A stretch of DNA of 64,000 nt from the NCBI GenBank assembly GCA_023441055.1, contig JAEZQY010000018.1, positions 124,001-188,000 of the forward strand. Reading direction: 5' to 3'. Shown piece by piece: positions 9,417 to 18,190 of the stretch. The stretch comes from Bacillota bacterium. Its GTDB lineage: Bacteria > Bacillota > Bacilli > Paenibacillales > UBA4045. A model generated the notes under the pieces. It worked only from the letters and a program-made list of their open reading frames with translations. It searched no databases and was not told the DNA's origin. Every line of letters starts with the position of its first letter. Position 1 is the stretch's first letter. Made by a program: the position numbers and the translations under genes.

Positions 9417-9494
9417 CGGCTGCAGCGCGGTTGCACGGTCGTCGCTAAGTAGTCGTTCGTAGCTGACGATTATCTGGACACAAACCAAACTTGA

Positions 9495-9668
9495 ACGAAA
9501 AAACGTACAAAATAGCTCACGTGGTTGCTGAAATACTCGTTTTATACGAAAAACCGTACAAAATAGACTCGAGTGGCCCCCAAAGTACTGATTTTGTACG
9601 AAAAACCGTACACAAGAGGCTCATGAGGCTGCCGAAATAATGATTTTGTACGAAAAAACGTACAAAAC
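9495..9668. repeat. array of four hairpin-forming ~52-bp repeats
   Basis: Four direct copies start at 9495, 9546, 9598 and 9650 (period 51-52 bp). Each core is an inverted repeat of the form TTTTGTACG-aaaaa-CGTACAAAA. The linkers of about 28 bp are also related (GCTC..G.GGC...GAAATACTGA pattern), so this is a tandem repeat and not a CRISPR. It fills the 337-bp gap between the ABC exporter and the convergent serine hydrolase. It may end transcription from both sides. Confidence 0.8.
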
Positions 9669-9753
9669 GCACTCGGCTATTCTTCTGTTGACTGAACAAT
9701 TAACCGCTCTATAGTTAATCGACAGCTACCGTTATACGTTTGATCAGCAGTCG

Positions 9754-10680
9754 TCATGTGGTCGTCTGATCGAGCAACAACGGAATAATATGATCACGGA
9801 ACAGATCGAGAGGCGATGAGCCTCTCTTCTGCTGTTCACGCGTCATAACGACAACGAGCTCCAGCTCGGGCGCGATGAAGATGAATTGTCCGCCGAAGCC
9901 CCGCGCGTAATAGTAAGGCAGATTCAACACGCGATCGCACCACCAATGCCAGCCGTACCAGCCGCGCTCAGGCGGTGTTGCCGCGATGGCTGGTGCAGTG
10001 GCGCGCGCTGTCAGCGCCTCTGATACGAGCTGTATGCCCGCGTGCTCCCCCTCATGCAGGAAGAGCAGGCCGAATTTCAGCATGTCATCGGCAGTCAGCT
10101 CCAGGCCGAAGCCGCCAGTATGTATGCCTTGCGGATCTTGTTTCCACTTATATTGCGCGATGCCTAGCGGGCCGAATAACTGTTGTTCGGCGAATGCCGC
10201 GATCGAGGTGCTGATCGATTGAGCCAGGATGGCTGCCAGCAATTGTGAAGCGCCTGAGTTATAGATCATCTTCGCCCCTGGCTCATCAGACATCGGCTGC
10301 TGGAGCGTGTAGGCTACCCAGTCCGCGGATCGCGACATCTTAGGGAAGGAATTTGAGCCTCCGAACTCAGTCCAACGGAAGCCTGGACTGAGTGTGAGCA
10401 GATGCTCCAGGGTGATGCGCTGCTTGCGCTCATCAGGATCGGCGATCAGCTGCGGGAAGAACTGCGTAATCGGGGTGTCAGGCGGCGGGATCCGCCCCTG
10501 TTCCATGGCGATGCAGATCAGCGCCGACAGCACACTCTTGGTGCAGGAATTGATTGGCATCAGCTGGGAGGAGGCATAGGGAACACGCTCGCCATGATAG
10601 ATCAGTGATCCGCGGCTATGAATGATGCAGCTGCTGAGCTCATAGCGTTCAACCGCATCTGATAAGGTGTGGATAGTCAT
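9754..10680 (-). CDS. serine hydrolase of the beta-lactamase/PBP-like family
   Basis: A class C beta-lactamase-fold serine hydrolase of 308 residues. The nucleophile motif S-C-T-K (S45, K48) is followed by the second-motif region MIYNSGASQLL (Tyr-Asn). The third strand reads ARGFGGQFIF, which replaces the K-T-G box with an H/G-x-G type common in esterase-like members. There is no signal peptide, so it is probably cytoplasmic and an esterase or peptidase rather than a resistance enzyme. The chosen ATG at 10680 follows AAAGGA eight bases upstream. Longer in-frame starts up to 10749 have no ribosome binding site. Confidence 0.8.
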   Translation of the reverse strand: MTIHTLSDAVERYELSSCIIHSRGSLIYHGERVPYASSQLMPINSCTKSVLSALICIAMEQGRIPPPDTPITQFFPQLIADPDERKQRITLEHLLTLSPGFRWTEFGGSNSFPKMSRSADWVAYTLQQPMSDEPGAKMIYNSGASQLLAAILAQSISTSIAAFAEQQLFGPLGIAQYKWKQDPQGIHTGGFGLELTADDMLKFGLLFLHEGEHAGIQLVSEALTARATAPAIAATPPERGWYGWHWWCDRVLNLPYYYARGFGGQFIFIAPELELVVVMTREQQKRGSSPLDLFRDHIIPLLLDQTTT

Positions 10681-10774
10681 TAGATTCATTCCTTTATTCG
10701 ACATAATGATCGCGCAGTTACTTGGACTATATCCTGCTATTATACGCAATATCAGCGGGCTGATCCCGCGTCTC

Positions 10775-10803
10775 TTACTAATCGCTCCCCAACATAGTAT
10801 AAT
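10775..10803 (+). promoter_or_regulatory. promoter of the MFS operon
   Basis: TTACTA (10775-10780), a 17-bp spacer and a perfect TATAAT (10798-10803) lie 33 bp before ATG 10836. The -35 is weak. The divergent gene has its own TATAAT on the opposite strand at about 10738-10743. Confidence 0.55.
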
Positions 10804-10835
10804 AGGCTTAGCTGACTGATGAGGAGACCTAGTGA

Positions 10836-12299
10836 ATGAAATCCCTTAGATTATTGTTGCATCCTGTAGGATTAGCGCGATTTACCGGCGTTATCGACGG
10901 CGTATCGCTGCTGATTCTGCTCTTAATAGCTATGCCGCTCAAGTATTGGGCGGATCTGCCTTACGCAGTCACACTCGTAGGCTCGATACACGGCGGTATA
11001 TTCGTGGTGTATCTGCTAGCCGTCCTGTATGCCCAGATTCGTGTGCGGTGGCATATCGGCTGGACGCTGCTATCGATTGCCGCGGCATTCATTCCGGCCG
11101 GCAACTTCGTGCTGGAGCGTTATCTGAAGCGGCATGAAGCGAGATTCACGGTTAAGCCGCTGTCCAAGTCTTGGTTGGTCTACGCCATTATCCTCTTTAC
11201 CTTCATCGACTTGTTCACCCAGCTGCCAGTCATGAGCACCTACGCGTTGTCTGTAGGGGCAAGCGCGATGGTTGCCGGGATAGCCGTGGGCATGTACTCC
11301 ATGACCAATACGCTTGGCAATATATTATCTGGTATCTTCACAGACCGTTATGGTGCATATCGTGTGATCAGCCTAGGGCTGGTGCTGGCGAGCATCGCCC
11401 TATTACTGTACAACATCGTAGATAATGTTGCGACCTTGCTGGTCGTTCGATTCATCCACGGCTTCCTCGGCGGACTAATCGTACCGGCGGCCTTCACGTA
11501 TATGGCGAATCACACCCAGCGCGAGAAGCAGGGGAGCCGCAGCGCTGTTACAGGCGCATTCGTCGGCATGGCAGCCATAATAGGTCCGGCGTACAGCGGC
11601 ATTATGGCGAGTCGCACCTCGGTGCCGTTCGTCTTCACGACGATCGCGATCGCGGGGTTCCTCTTATTCGCTGTGACCGTGCTGTTCTTAAGAACGCATA
11701 CGCAGCAGGTCAAGAAGGCGAATCGCGTCAGCCAGAAGGTAGAGTTGAATCGTCTGTTGATTATGGCTTTCTCAGGCGCGTTCTTCCTGATGTTCTCGCA
11801 GGGAGCGCTTGCTTATCTGCTGCCGCAGCATGTGGAGAATTTGGGGTATGACTCCCAGCTTAGCGGCACGCTGCTCAGTACATTCGGACTTGTCGCTGTG
11901 CTGATGTTCATCCTGCCGACGAACAAGCTGTTCGACCGCATCTCACCTGTGACGAGTCTAGCGCTCGGGTTAGGCTTGATCGGGATCAGTCAAATTCTGA
12001 TCGGACAGAATAGCAGCACGGTTATCCTGTATATGATTCTAGCCTTGTACGGCTTCGGCTTCGCCTTCCTGTTCCCGGCCATCAATATGCTTCTTGCGCA
12101 CGGGACGGTGAAGGAGAATCGAGGTAAGGCGTACGGTTACTTCTATGCGCTCTTCTCAATTGGCGTTGTCGTCGGCTCCTCGGGGTTAGGTCTGCTGCCG
12201 GGCTCCATCGAGACATTGTTCATCGTGACCGGCTGCTGCCTGCTGGCATGTGTTGCATGTGTGCTGGCGCTGCGTATGATGAAGAGACGTGCGGAATGA
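10836..12299 (+). CDS. MFS transporter
   Basis: Major facilitator superfamily membrane protein, 487 residues, mostly hydrophobic with about 12-14 helices. The loop after helix 2 reads GNILSGIFTDRYGAYRV, the MFS G-x-x-x-D-R-x-G motif A. Later RFIHGFLGGLIVPAAFTYMA matches the proline/glycine-rich helix 5 region of drug/proton antiporters. The first ~100 residues carry two or three extra hydrophobic helices (DUF3817-like appearance: ARFTGVIDGVSLL...MPLKYWADLP), so this looks like a DUF3817 integral membrane domain fused to an MFS core. It starts after GAGGAG. It overlaps the next gene by 4 bp. Substrate unknown. Confidence 0.82.
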   Translation: MKSLRLLLHPVGLARFTGVIDGVSLLILLLIAMPLKYWADLPYAVTLVGSIHGGIFVVYLLAVLYAQIRVRWHIGWTLLSIAAAFIPAGNFVLERYLKRHEARFTVKPLSKSWLVYAIILFTFIDLFTQLPVMSTYALSVGASAMVAGIAVGMYSMTNTLGNILSGIFTDRYGAYRVISLGLVLASIALLLYNIVDNVATLLVVRFIHGFLGGLIVPAAFTYMANHTQREKQGSRSAVTGAFVGMAAIIGPAYSGIMASRTSVPFVFTTIAIAGFLLFAVTVLFLRTHTQQVKKANRVSQKVELNRLLIMAFSGAFFLMFSQGALAYLLPQHVENLGYDSQLSGTLLSTFGLVAVLMFILPTNKLFDRISPVTSLALGLGLIGISQILIGQNSSTVILYMILALYGFGFAFLFPAINMLLAHGTVKENRGKAYGYFYALFSIGVVVGSSGLGLLPGSIETLFIVTGCCLLACVACVLALRMMKRRAE

Positions 12300-13012
12300 A
12301 TAGGGCACAGATGCAGGATTGTCTTTTGAAGCTGATGTTGGTGCTGGTACGGGATCGCGGGGCGATGCAAGGACGGATCAGAAATGTTGGGTACCTGAGG
12401 GAGTATGCGGAGCTGCCGGATGATCTAGGCGCGCAGACCTTGAGCCGGATGAGCGAGGAGGAGCTGCTCGCGTTGGCAGAGCGCGTTGGCATTAGGAAGC
12501 GGCCGGTTGACGCCAAGAGTGATATCTATCTGAATGACGTCGGATATGTGATACATGCATTGGCGAACCGGCCGCTGGTCATTATGGACGGTCTGTCGCG
12601 AGCGGAGCTGGAACAAGTATGCCGGCAGGTTCATATAGGGATAGAAGAGGTTGATCGGTTGGCTGCGGACTATTGGGAGCTTCGACGAAGCGGGGAGATT
12701 AGTGCGTCGATTAGCAATCACGAGCCGTTGTCACCGTTCCAGGGGCATCGCGCGCTCCTGCAGCCGCTGATCACCTATTATTTGTTCAGAGGATCCGAGC
12801 GCGGTGATTCGCGGTTCCCGGCGGACTGTATGCTGGATTACAGCGATCCGATGAACACGAATACATGGGTCATCTATGAGCCGGATGAGGCGATGGATGT
12901 GCTCTGGGATAGACTGAGCTTCCGACTGGATGAGGATGACCAGGACGGGTGGAAGCTGTACGTTAGTGTTGCAGGTCATGATACATCAATAGAAGGGAGT
13001 ACAGATAGATGA
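12296..13012 (+). CDS. uncharacterised protein in MFS/nitroreductase operon
   Basis: A protein of 238 residues that I do not recognise. It is charged, without signal peptide or membrane helix. The first half is helical (LSRMSEEELLALAERVGI, LSRAELEQVCRQVHIGIEEV) and the C-terminal half is acidic, ending in WDRLSFRLDEDDQDGWKLYVSV. The start ATG 12296 overlaps the MFS stop (ATGA) and its own stop overlaps the next start (ATGA), so all three genes are translationally coupled. That tight packing argues for a shared pathway with the transporter and the nitroreductase, but gives no function. Confidence 0.7.
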   Translation: MNRAQMQDCLLKLMLVLVRDRGAMQGRIRNVGYLREYAELPDDLGAQTLSRMSEEELLALAERVGIRKRPVDAKSDIYLNDVGYVIHALANRPLVIMDGLSRAELEQVCRQVHIGIEEVDRLAADYWELRRSGEISASISNHEPLSPFQGHRALLQPLITYYLFRGSERGDSRFPADCMLDYSDPMNTNTWVIYEPDEAMDVLWDRLSFRLDEDDQDGWKLYVSVAGHDTSIEGSTDR

Positions 13013-13584
13013 CTAGACAGATTGGCCAGAATGCCATTGAACAAGCGATTATGAACCGGCGCTCAATCAAGCGATTCAAGAAGGACGCAATCGACCCGGA
13101 GATCATTGTTGCGCTGCTTAATGTGGCGAAGTGGGCACCGAATCATAAGCTGACGGAGCCATGGCGGTTTCAATTGTATGTGGGAGCGGGCAAGGAGCGA
13201 TTCATTGAGGCGTACCTGGGCGCACAGCCAAAGGTAGACGGGAAGCTGACGGAGAAGGCGCGGCTGAATGCGCAGTATTATCGGGATATCCCGGCGCATC
13301 TGATCGTGATCATGCCAGAGGATCCTCGGCAGAAGCAGTGGGATGAGGATTATGGCGCCGTCTCCGCGCTCATCCAGAATTTCCAGCTCGCGGCTTGGGA
13401 GAGAGGGATCGGGATGATCTGGCGCACGAACGACTACATCTATCAACCCGCCTTCCGGGAAGCGCTGGGTGTCAAGCCTGGCGAGAAGATCGTCGGAACG
13501 CTGATGCTCGGGTACCCCGAACATGTGCCGGCGCCAGTAGAACGCGCCGACATCCGTGAGCGGATCGCGATTATCGACCAGTGA
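13009..13584 (+). CDS. nitroreductase-family flavoprotein (YdjA-like)
   Basis: FMN-dependent nitroreductase family, 191 residues, short single-domain type. The N-terminal FMN phosphate-binding segment NRRSIKRFKKDAID is followed by KWAPNHKLTEPWRF and the middle region DYGAVSALIQNFQLAAWERG with GIGMIW. The C-terminal LGYPEHVP is also typical. Substrates of the family include quinones, nitroaromatics and enones, and nothing here narrows it. It is coupled to the two upstream genes through a 4-bp overlap. Confidence 0.85.
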   Translation: MTRQIGQNAIEQAIMNRRSIKRFKKDAIDPEIIVALLNVAKWAPNHKLTEPWRFQLYVGAGKERFIEAYLGAQPKVDGKLTEKARLNAQYYRDIPAHLIVIMPEDPRQKQWDEDYGAVSALIQNFQLAAWERGIGMIWRTNDYIYQPAFREALGVKPGEKIVGTLMLGYPEHVPAPVERADIRERIAIIDQ

Positions 13585-13638
13585 TGGACATAACGTGGTG
13601 TGGGCATGTTGGCGGAGGAATTGGGATGCGGGATTAGG

Positions 13639-13835
13639 TTGAGATAGATGGGATAGTCGATGTAGTTGGGATAGTTGGGGTATTTGGAGTAGATGAGATA
13701 GATGGGATAGATGGGATAGTTGGGGTAGTTGGGGTATTTGGGGTAGATGAGATAGATGGGGTAGTTGGGATAGTCTCGGTGGTTAGGGTATTTTAAGTAG
13801 TTTAGGTGGTCGGTGTAGGTGGTTGATGTAGTTGA
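13639..13835. repeat. 9-bp minisatellite, about 22 imperfect copies
   Basis: A G/T/A-rich run with unit near GGGATAGTT or GATGGGATA occupies most of the gap between the nitroreductase and the DUF4003 gene. Copies are cleanest in the middle and decay toward 13835. There is almost no C on this strand. A reading frame across it would give a G-[IV]-[VD] tripeptide repeat but it has no start codon, so I treat it as non-coding. Confidence 0.8.
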
Positions 13836-13886
13836 ACTTGACGGACGGCGAACTGCATTTTTACATTAGGATTGTAGGAAATTCAC

Positions 13887-13934
13887 CTTTTTAGGCCGTT
13901 AACCTGTAAATCTGCAGGTTAACGGCCTAAAAAG
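13887..13934. terminator. 20-bp perfect stem, probable bidirectional terminator
   Basis: CTTTTTAGGCCGTTAACCTG (13887-13906) pairs perfectly with 13915-13934 around an 8-base loop. Each strand has a run of A/T at the foot of the stem. It lies between convergent genes. A related degenerate segment (CTGCAGATTTGCAG) follows at about 13965, suggesting a mobile intergenic palindrome family. The rest of 13585-14084 holds only the minisatellite. Confidence 0.65.
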
Positions 13935-14084
13935 AGTGATTCCGACATGGAATGGACCATTTAACTGCAGATTTGCAGGTCATCCCGGGCATTCTTATGA
14001 TTTTGCTTCGAGGAGATGTAGATATGCAGGTTGATGGGCTGAATCTGTCGCTAAGCGCCATCCTCCAGCTCACTCCTCCTTATA

Positions 14085-15080
14085 TTAGCTAGAGGATGAC
14101 GCTGAAGCTGCGGCTGCTGCAGAGGCAGCAGCTGCAGCGGTGATGGCAGCTTGCTGTGCAATGACGATGTTCGTCAATGTGGTGGAGAGTGTCGATGTAA
14201 CTACACCACTCTTCATCTCATCGACGTAATCGAACGCGATTAGTAAGGCGGCGAACAGCAGCAGCTCCTGCTGGGTGATCGACCACTTGCCTAGGCCCGG
14301 CTGCTGGCGCAGATCGTTGATCGCCTTGGATACTGCCGTTGCGATATCATCGATCTCGGCCGGCAATAGCGACAAGATACCGAGTGAAGGTAAAGTATAC
14401 TCCTTGTCCATTCTGAGGCTGCGTGCACGGAAGGTGTCCCGCAATGCGGTCAGTCGCGATTCGACTGGTGTCTCCTCGCCGCTGAGCACCAAGATTTGGG
14501 ATAGGGCTTGAACGGCGTTGCTAGAACGGAATTCACGCTTGAAGGTTGTGTGCAGCTGCTGGATTCGCATAAGACCGTATGTGACATCCATGTTGGTCAG
14601 CCCCAGCATGGCGGTGTAGATGTAGTCGTCTTGTCCTGTGATGAAGCGGTGCTGGGATTTCATGCCGTCGTAGAATGCCTTCGACCTCTTCACTGTTTCC
14701 GCATAATTCTCCGGCTGAGTATTGGCGGCGATCTGATAAGCGGAGATCACTAGGAAGTCGGAAGATCTGAATTTGGCATTGCGCATCAGATCATAGACGT
14801 GAATGGTGCTTGTCAGTAGCTTCTCCGAATCAGGCTGCAGGGAGAGCAATGTGGCTAGGGTCATTTGAGAGTTGCCGCGGAAGGCGGAGAATAGACCGGC
14901 TTGCTGCTTGATGCGATCATAGCTAACCTGAATCGCTTCGATATCAATCGTCTTGTTCTGCTGTGCATATAGCATGGCGGCTAGCCGCTTCAACATGCTG
15001 TTCTGCCATTTAAATTTATGTTTCATCTGCTGGATATTGGCGGCGAATAGTTCGAGTCTTGCCATCGTATGGTCCCTCAT
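14085..15080 (-). CDS. DUF4003 family protein with low-complexity Ala/Ser tail
   Basis: Matches the general pattern of DUF4003 proteins found next to DUF2785/resistance loci in Bacillales: an all-helical cytoplasmic protein of about 330 residues (LKRLAAMLYAQQNK, MTLATLLSLQPDSEKLL, YDLMRNAKFRSSDFLVISAY). Function unknown. The C-terminus degenerates into about 20 residues made almost only of Ala and Ser (AAAAASAAAAASASSSS), encoded by a GCA/GCT-rich repeat that could expand or contract. ATG at 15080 is eight bases after GAGGAG; two upstream in-frame starts overlap or precede that site. Confidence 0.65.
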   Translation of the reverse strand: MRDHTMARLELFAANIQQMKHKFKWQNSMLKRLAAMLYAQQNKTIDIEAIQVSYDRIKQQAGLFSAFRGNSQMTLATLLSLQPDSEKLLTSTIHVYDLMRNAKFRSSDFLVISAYQIAANTQPENYAETVKRSKAFYDGMKSQHRFITGQDDYIYTAMLGLTNMDVTYGLMRIQQLHTTFKREFRSSNAVQALSQILVLSGEETPVESRLTALRDTFRARSLRMDKEYTLPSLGILSLLPAEIDDIATAVSKAINDLRQQPGLGKWSITQQELLLFAALLIAFDYVDEMKSGVVTSTLSTTLTNIVIAQQAAITAAAAASAAAAASASSSS

Positions 15081-15190
15081 CCCATCATCTCCTCGTATCA
15101 TAGACTTCGATCATGTAGATTATGATTTATAGTACGACGCAGATAGGGTTTGAGTTTCAACCAGTGGTACAAGTAAATGACTCTGTTCGC

Positions 15191-15219
15191 TTGTCATACG
15201 AACACATGTTTGTTATAAT
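15191..15219 (+). promoter_or_regulatory. strong sigma-A promoter of the coiled-coil gene
   Basis: TTGTCA (15191-15196), a 17-bp spacer and TATAAT (15214-15219) lie 33 bp before ATG 15253. Eleven of twelve consensus positions match. Confidence 0.8.
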
Positions 15220-15252
15220 ATGGGTGGAGTCGCAAATTGAAGGAGGATTCAG

Positions 15253-15534
15253 ATGTCTGAAGCAAGACTTGAGCGGATCGAGGATATGGTTGGACAACTG
15301 GTTAGCATGGTTGGGACAGTCATCAAGGATCAGCATGAGATGAAGACGGATATCGCGGAGATGAAGACAGATATCTTCAGCATCAAGTCAGACATCAAGT
15401 CCATCCACACACGCCTTGAGCGGATCGAAGAGTGGCAAGAGCGTGATCAGGAGCTTAGACAGTATCAGCTGGATAAGATCGCAGAGCATGATCGGGATAT
15501 CTACGCGCTCAAGGCGCGAGTGACTAAGCTATAG
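15253..15534 (+). CDS. small coiled-coil protein
   Basis: A 93-residue highly charged protein with heptad periodicity throughout: RLERIEDMVGQLVSMVG, then near-repeats EMKTDIAEMKTDIFSIKSDI (7-residue period), and RLERIEEWQERDQELRQYQ. No membrane segment. The repeat makes it resemble short phage or hemolysin-like coiled-coil proteins, but I cannot assign a function. Expression looks deliberate: an almost perfect promoter and a GAAGGAGGA ribosome binding site precede it. It stands alone between a divergent and a convergent gene. Confidence 0.78.
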   Translation: MSEARLERIEDMVGQLVSMVGTVIKDQHEMKTDIAEMKTDIFSIKSDIKSIHTRLERIEEWQERDQELRQYQLDKIAEHDRDIYALKARVTKL

Positions 15535-15781
15535 TTTAATTTACTTCACATACTAATCTTATATAGAAGACCATCGCCCGCCGATCATTGGCCCCTGCTT
15601 GTTAGACTTCATCTGACGAGTGCGGACTATTCAATTGGGAGCAGTGGTCTTCTTCGCATGCACTCATGTATGCAACGAGCCTATAGACGCTGCCTTCAGA
15701 GCATCTTCACGTGAGCCTGAGCTTATCCGTTGGAAAATAAAACATGTCACCTGCTAAGGTGCACTAGCTGTTGCGTGTGCA

Positions 15782-15823
15782 ACACCAATAGAGCGCTGCT
15801 TGGTTGCAGCACTCTATTAGTGT
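15782..15823. terminator. 18-bp hairpin downstream of the aldo/keto reductase
   Basis: An 18-bp stem with two G-T type mismatches (15782-15799 with 15806-15823) encloses a 6-base loop. It lies 18 bp past the stop of the minus-strand reductase. No T-run follows, so termination is plausible but not clear. The remainder of the gap 15535-15781 holds only a weaker inverted repeat (AGAAGACCAT at 15565, its partner near 15645). Confidence 0.45.
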
Positions 15824-15841
15824 TACGCAGGTAGAGTGAAC

Positions 15842-16759
15842 TTATGGCAGCACATTGCCGGCAGCGCGATAGATGGCGTACCATTCCTCACGCGTGAGAT
15901 GAATCTCGCTTGCCCGGATGCAATCTTGAATGCGTTGCAGATTCATCGTACCGGTAACCGGCTGCATGCGTGCCGGGTGGCGTAATAACCAGGCAATGGC
16001 TATCGTTGTGTTGCTGACGTTGTATTTGGCCGCGATTGTATTGATCTGTTGATTGAGCTCTGGGAAGACTGGATTGCCTAGGAACGCGCCTTGGAAGAAG
16101 CCATACTGGAACGGCGACCAGGGCTGTATGGTAATGTCATGCAGTCGGCTGTAATCCAACACGCTGCCATCCCGATCAATCGCAGAGTCATTCTCCATGT
16201 TCACATTGATGCCGTTCGTGATCATGGTCGCATTGGTAATGCTGAGCTGCAGCTGGTTGGCGATAATCGGCTGCTTGACATAGCGTCTGAGCAGGTCAAT
16301 CTGCATCGGCTTCTGGTTGGATACACCGAAGTGGCGAACCTTACCGGAGTTATGTAAGATATCGAAGGCCTCCGCAACCTCCTCCGGCTCTACTAGCGCG
16401 TCTGGGCGATGCAGGAGCAGAACATCCAGATAATCTGTCCGCAGCCGCTGTAGAATACCATCAACGGACTCGAGAATATGTGACTTGGAGAAGTCGAACA
16501 TGCCCTTGCGAATCCCGCACTTCGATTGCAGGATCATCCCCTCACGAATGCTGGCATTCATCTGTACCGCGTCAGCGAAGATCTCCTCGCATGTTCCGCC
16601 GCCATAAATATCCGCATGGTCGAAGAAGTTCGCCCCATGCTCCATAGCAGTCCGCACGAAGCGCTCTGCCTCTGCCTTGTCCAGGCCATTGATCCGCATG
16701 CAGCCGACGGCCACTACGGGCACTTCCAGATTGCTGGTTCCTAGCTTCATCGTACGCAT
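15842..16759 (-). CDS. aldo/keto reductase (YdhF-like)
   Basis: NAD(P)H-dependent aldo/keto reductase, 305 residues. Catalytic tetrad segments are visible: the Asp/Tyr region FFDHADIYGGG, Lys in ILQSKCGIRKG and His in VLLLHRPDAL. The cofactor region near the C-terminus reads PVTGTMNLQRIQDCIRAS. It resembles E. coli YdhF-type oxidoreductases. The start ATG 16759 follows GGAGG by nine bases; a longer frame to 16819 has no ribosome binding site. It is a single gene; the physiological carbonyl substrate cannot be read. Confidence 0.87.
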   Translation of the reverse strand: MRTMKLGTSNLEVPVVAVGCMRINGLDKAEAERFVRTAMEHGANFFDHADIYGGGTCEEIFADAVQMNASIREGMILQSKCGIRKGMFDFSKSHILESVDGILQRLRTDYLDVLLLHRPDALVEPEEVAEAFDILHNSGKVRHFGVSNQKPMQIDLLRRYVKQPIIANQLQLSITNATMITNGINVNMENDSAIDRDGSVLDYSRLHDITIQPWSPFQYGFFQGAFLGNPVFPELNQQINTIAAKYNVSNTTIAIAWLLRHPARMQPVTGTMNLQRIQDCIRASEIHLTREEWYAIYRAAGNVLP

Positions 16760-16981
16760 ATTACTCAACCTCCAACATATAGTGGTGGACAGGAATAGAT
16801 TACTCTTCAATTGTGACATATTGGCTTTGAACGATGCAAGTAAGATCGGCTATTCGAGATACAAGTGTGTGCACTTATGCGATAGAATGGAAGATAGGCG
16901 GCATCGATCAGGGCAGAAGTGTTACCTGGGAATGTTACTCGTGAATGTAACCCATGAACGCTATGAGGGAAGGTAGATGGG

Positions 16982-18166
16982 ATGAATATCGTTGAATATG
17001 TGGAGCGGGAATTGGCGCGGTTGGCAGACAAGAGCTTTAACCTGGTCGATAGTCTGGTGCTGTCACAATTCGCTTATCTATATTTGGATGACGTGGTTCC
17101 GGCACCCTCGCGGCTTATGGTACCGGTCCGGATCGGCGAGTTGCTGCGGGCAGAGCTGTTCGCGCAGATGTTCCGAGACGTACGTGATCCGGATAACAAT
17201 CGAAGGCTGTTGTTCGCGCTTGCGGCGAGCCCGCGATTTCGAGAGATGAAGCTATGCTGCTATGTGAATAAGGTTGATGCGCGGACGGAGAAGCAATTCT
17301 CTGCGGTCACCTTTCTGTTGGAGGATGGAACCGCCTATCTCGCTATTCGCGGTACAGATGCAACCTTCATCGGCTGGAAGGAGGACTTCAATATGGCCTT
17401 CGTCAGTCCGGTTCCTTCACAGGAAGAGGGGGTCCATTATCTGAATGGGGTGGCCGGTCTCGTTCCGAACAAGCTGAGGATTGGCGGGCACTCCAAGGGC
17501 GGCAACATCGCGGGGTATGCCGCCATTCATGCGTCAGAGGCGGTGCAGGATCGGATTGTCGGCGTGTATAGTCATGATGGTCCGGGCTTCAAGCCAGGGC
17601 TGTTGCAGAGCAATGCCTACCGGAGAATGGCTGATCGTGTCCATAAGACAGTGCCGCAGTCCTCGGTTGTCGGTATGCTGCTCCAGCAGCAGGAGGAGTT
17701 CCGGATTGTCGAGAGCTTGCGATATGGGCTTGCACAGCATGACCCATTCTCCTGGGTGGTCGAGGGAGATGACTTTCGCTATGTGAATCAATTGTCGAGC
17801 AGCGCGCTCTATATGAACCGAACGATCAACCACTGGCTCGGTACGCTCACGGATGAGAAGCTTGCGCTGTTCGTCGATACGCTATTCCAGATGATCGGAA
17901 TGTCGAATGCTTCGACAATCTATGAATTTTCCGAGGACTGGCATAAGCGCGCTCTGGCTATCCTTGCAGCAATGAAGACCGTCGACGCTGACACGCGCAG
18001 ATTCCTGCTGCAGACGATTAAGGCGCTGATGAAGAGCTCATTGCAGAATTTATCGCTGCCGCGCAAGGCTGAGCGCTTGGAGAAGTCGGTTCAGACAGGT
18101 CAAGCAGATCATGCAGATCACGCAGATCAAGAAGGTGGCGCGGATCAAGCAGGTAGCGCGGAATAG
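16982..18166 (+). CDS. Mbeg1-like (DUF2974) alpha/beta-hydrolase
   Basis: A lipase-fold protein, 394 residues. YLAIRGTDATFIGWKEDFNMAF is followed by the nucleophile elbow GHSKGGNIA (Ser about 171) and VYSHDGPGF, which are the conserved blocks of DUF2974/Mbeg1-like hydrolases widespread in Firmicutes. A late Trp-rich stretch LTDEKLALFVDTLF and a His-containing C-terminal helix complete the domain. The last ~20 residues are a low-complexity tail with QADHADHADQ-type repeats. No signal peptide. The likely activity is an intracellular lipase or esterase. It is monocistronic. Confidence 0.8.
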   Translation: MNIVEYVERELARLADKSFNLVDSLVLSQFAYLYLDDVVPAPSRLMVPVRIGELLRAELFAQMFRDVRDPDNNRRLLFALAASPRFREMKLCCYVNKVDARTEKQFSAVTFLLEDGTAYLAIRGTDATFIGWKEDFNMAFVSPVPSQEEGVHYLNGVAGLVPNKLRIGGHSKGGNIAGYAAIHASEAVQDRIVGVYSHDGPGFKPGLLQSNAYRRMADRVHKTVPQSSVVGMLLQQQEEFRIVESLRYGLAQHDPFSWVVEGDDFRYVNQLSSSALYMNRTINHWLGTLTDEKLALFVDTLFQMIGMSNASTIYEFSEDWHKRALAILAAMKTVDADTRRFLLQTIKALMKSSLQNLSLPRKAERLEKSVQTGQADHADHADQEGGADQAGSAE

Positions 18167-18190
18167 TGAGGTGATGCACTCAGAGAGGCG

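Noticed and set aside
9495..9668. CRISPR array
   Set aside because: Regular period, but the linkers between the cores are also related to each other, so this is a tandem repeat.
9754..10680. True class C beta-lactamase (antibiotic resistance)
   Set aside because: SxxK is present but there is no signal peptide and no K-T-G box. Esterase or peptidase relatives are more likely.
13639..13835. A G-[IV]-[VD] tripeptide-repeat protein across the minisatellite
   Set aside because: The frame has no start codon after the upstream stop and ends at a TAA in the degraded part.
15122..15343. 73-codon frame upstream of the coiled-coil gene
   Set aside because: It spans the clear promoter and ribosome binding site of the gene at 15253 and has no site of its own.
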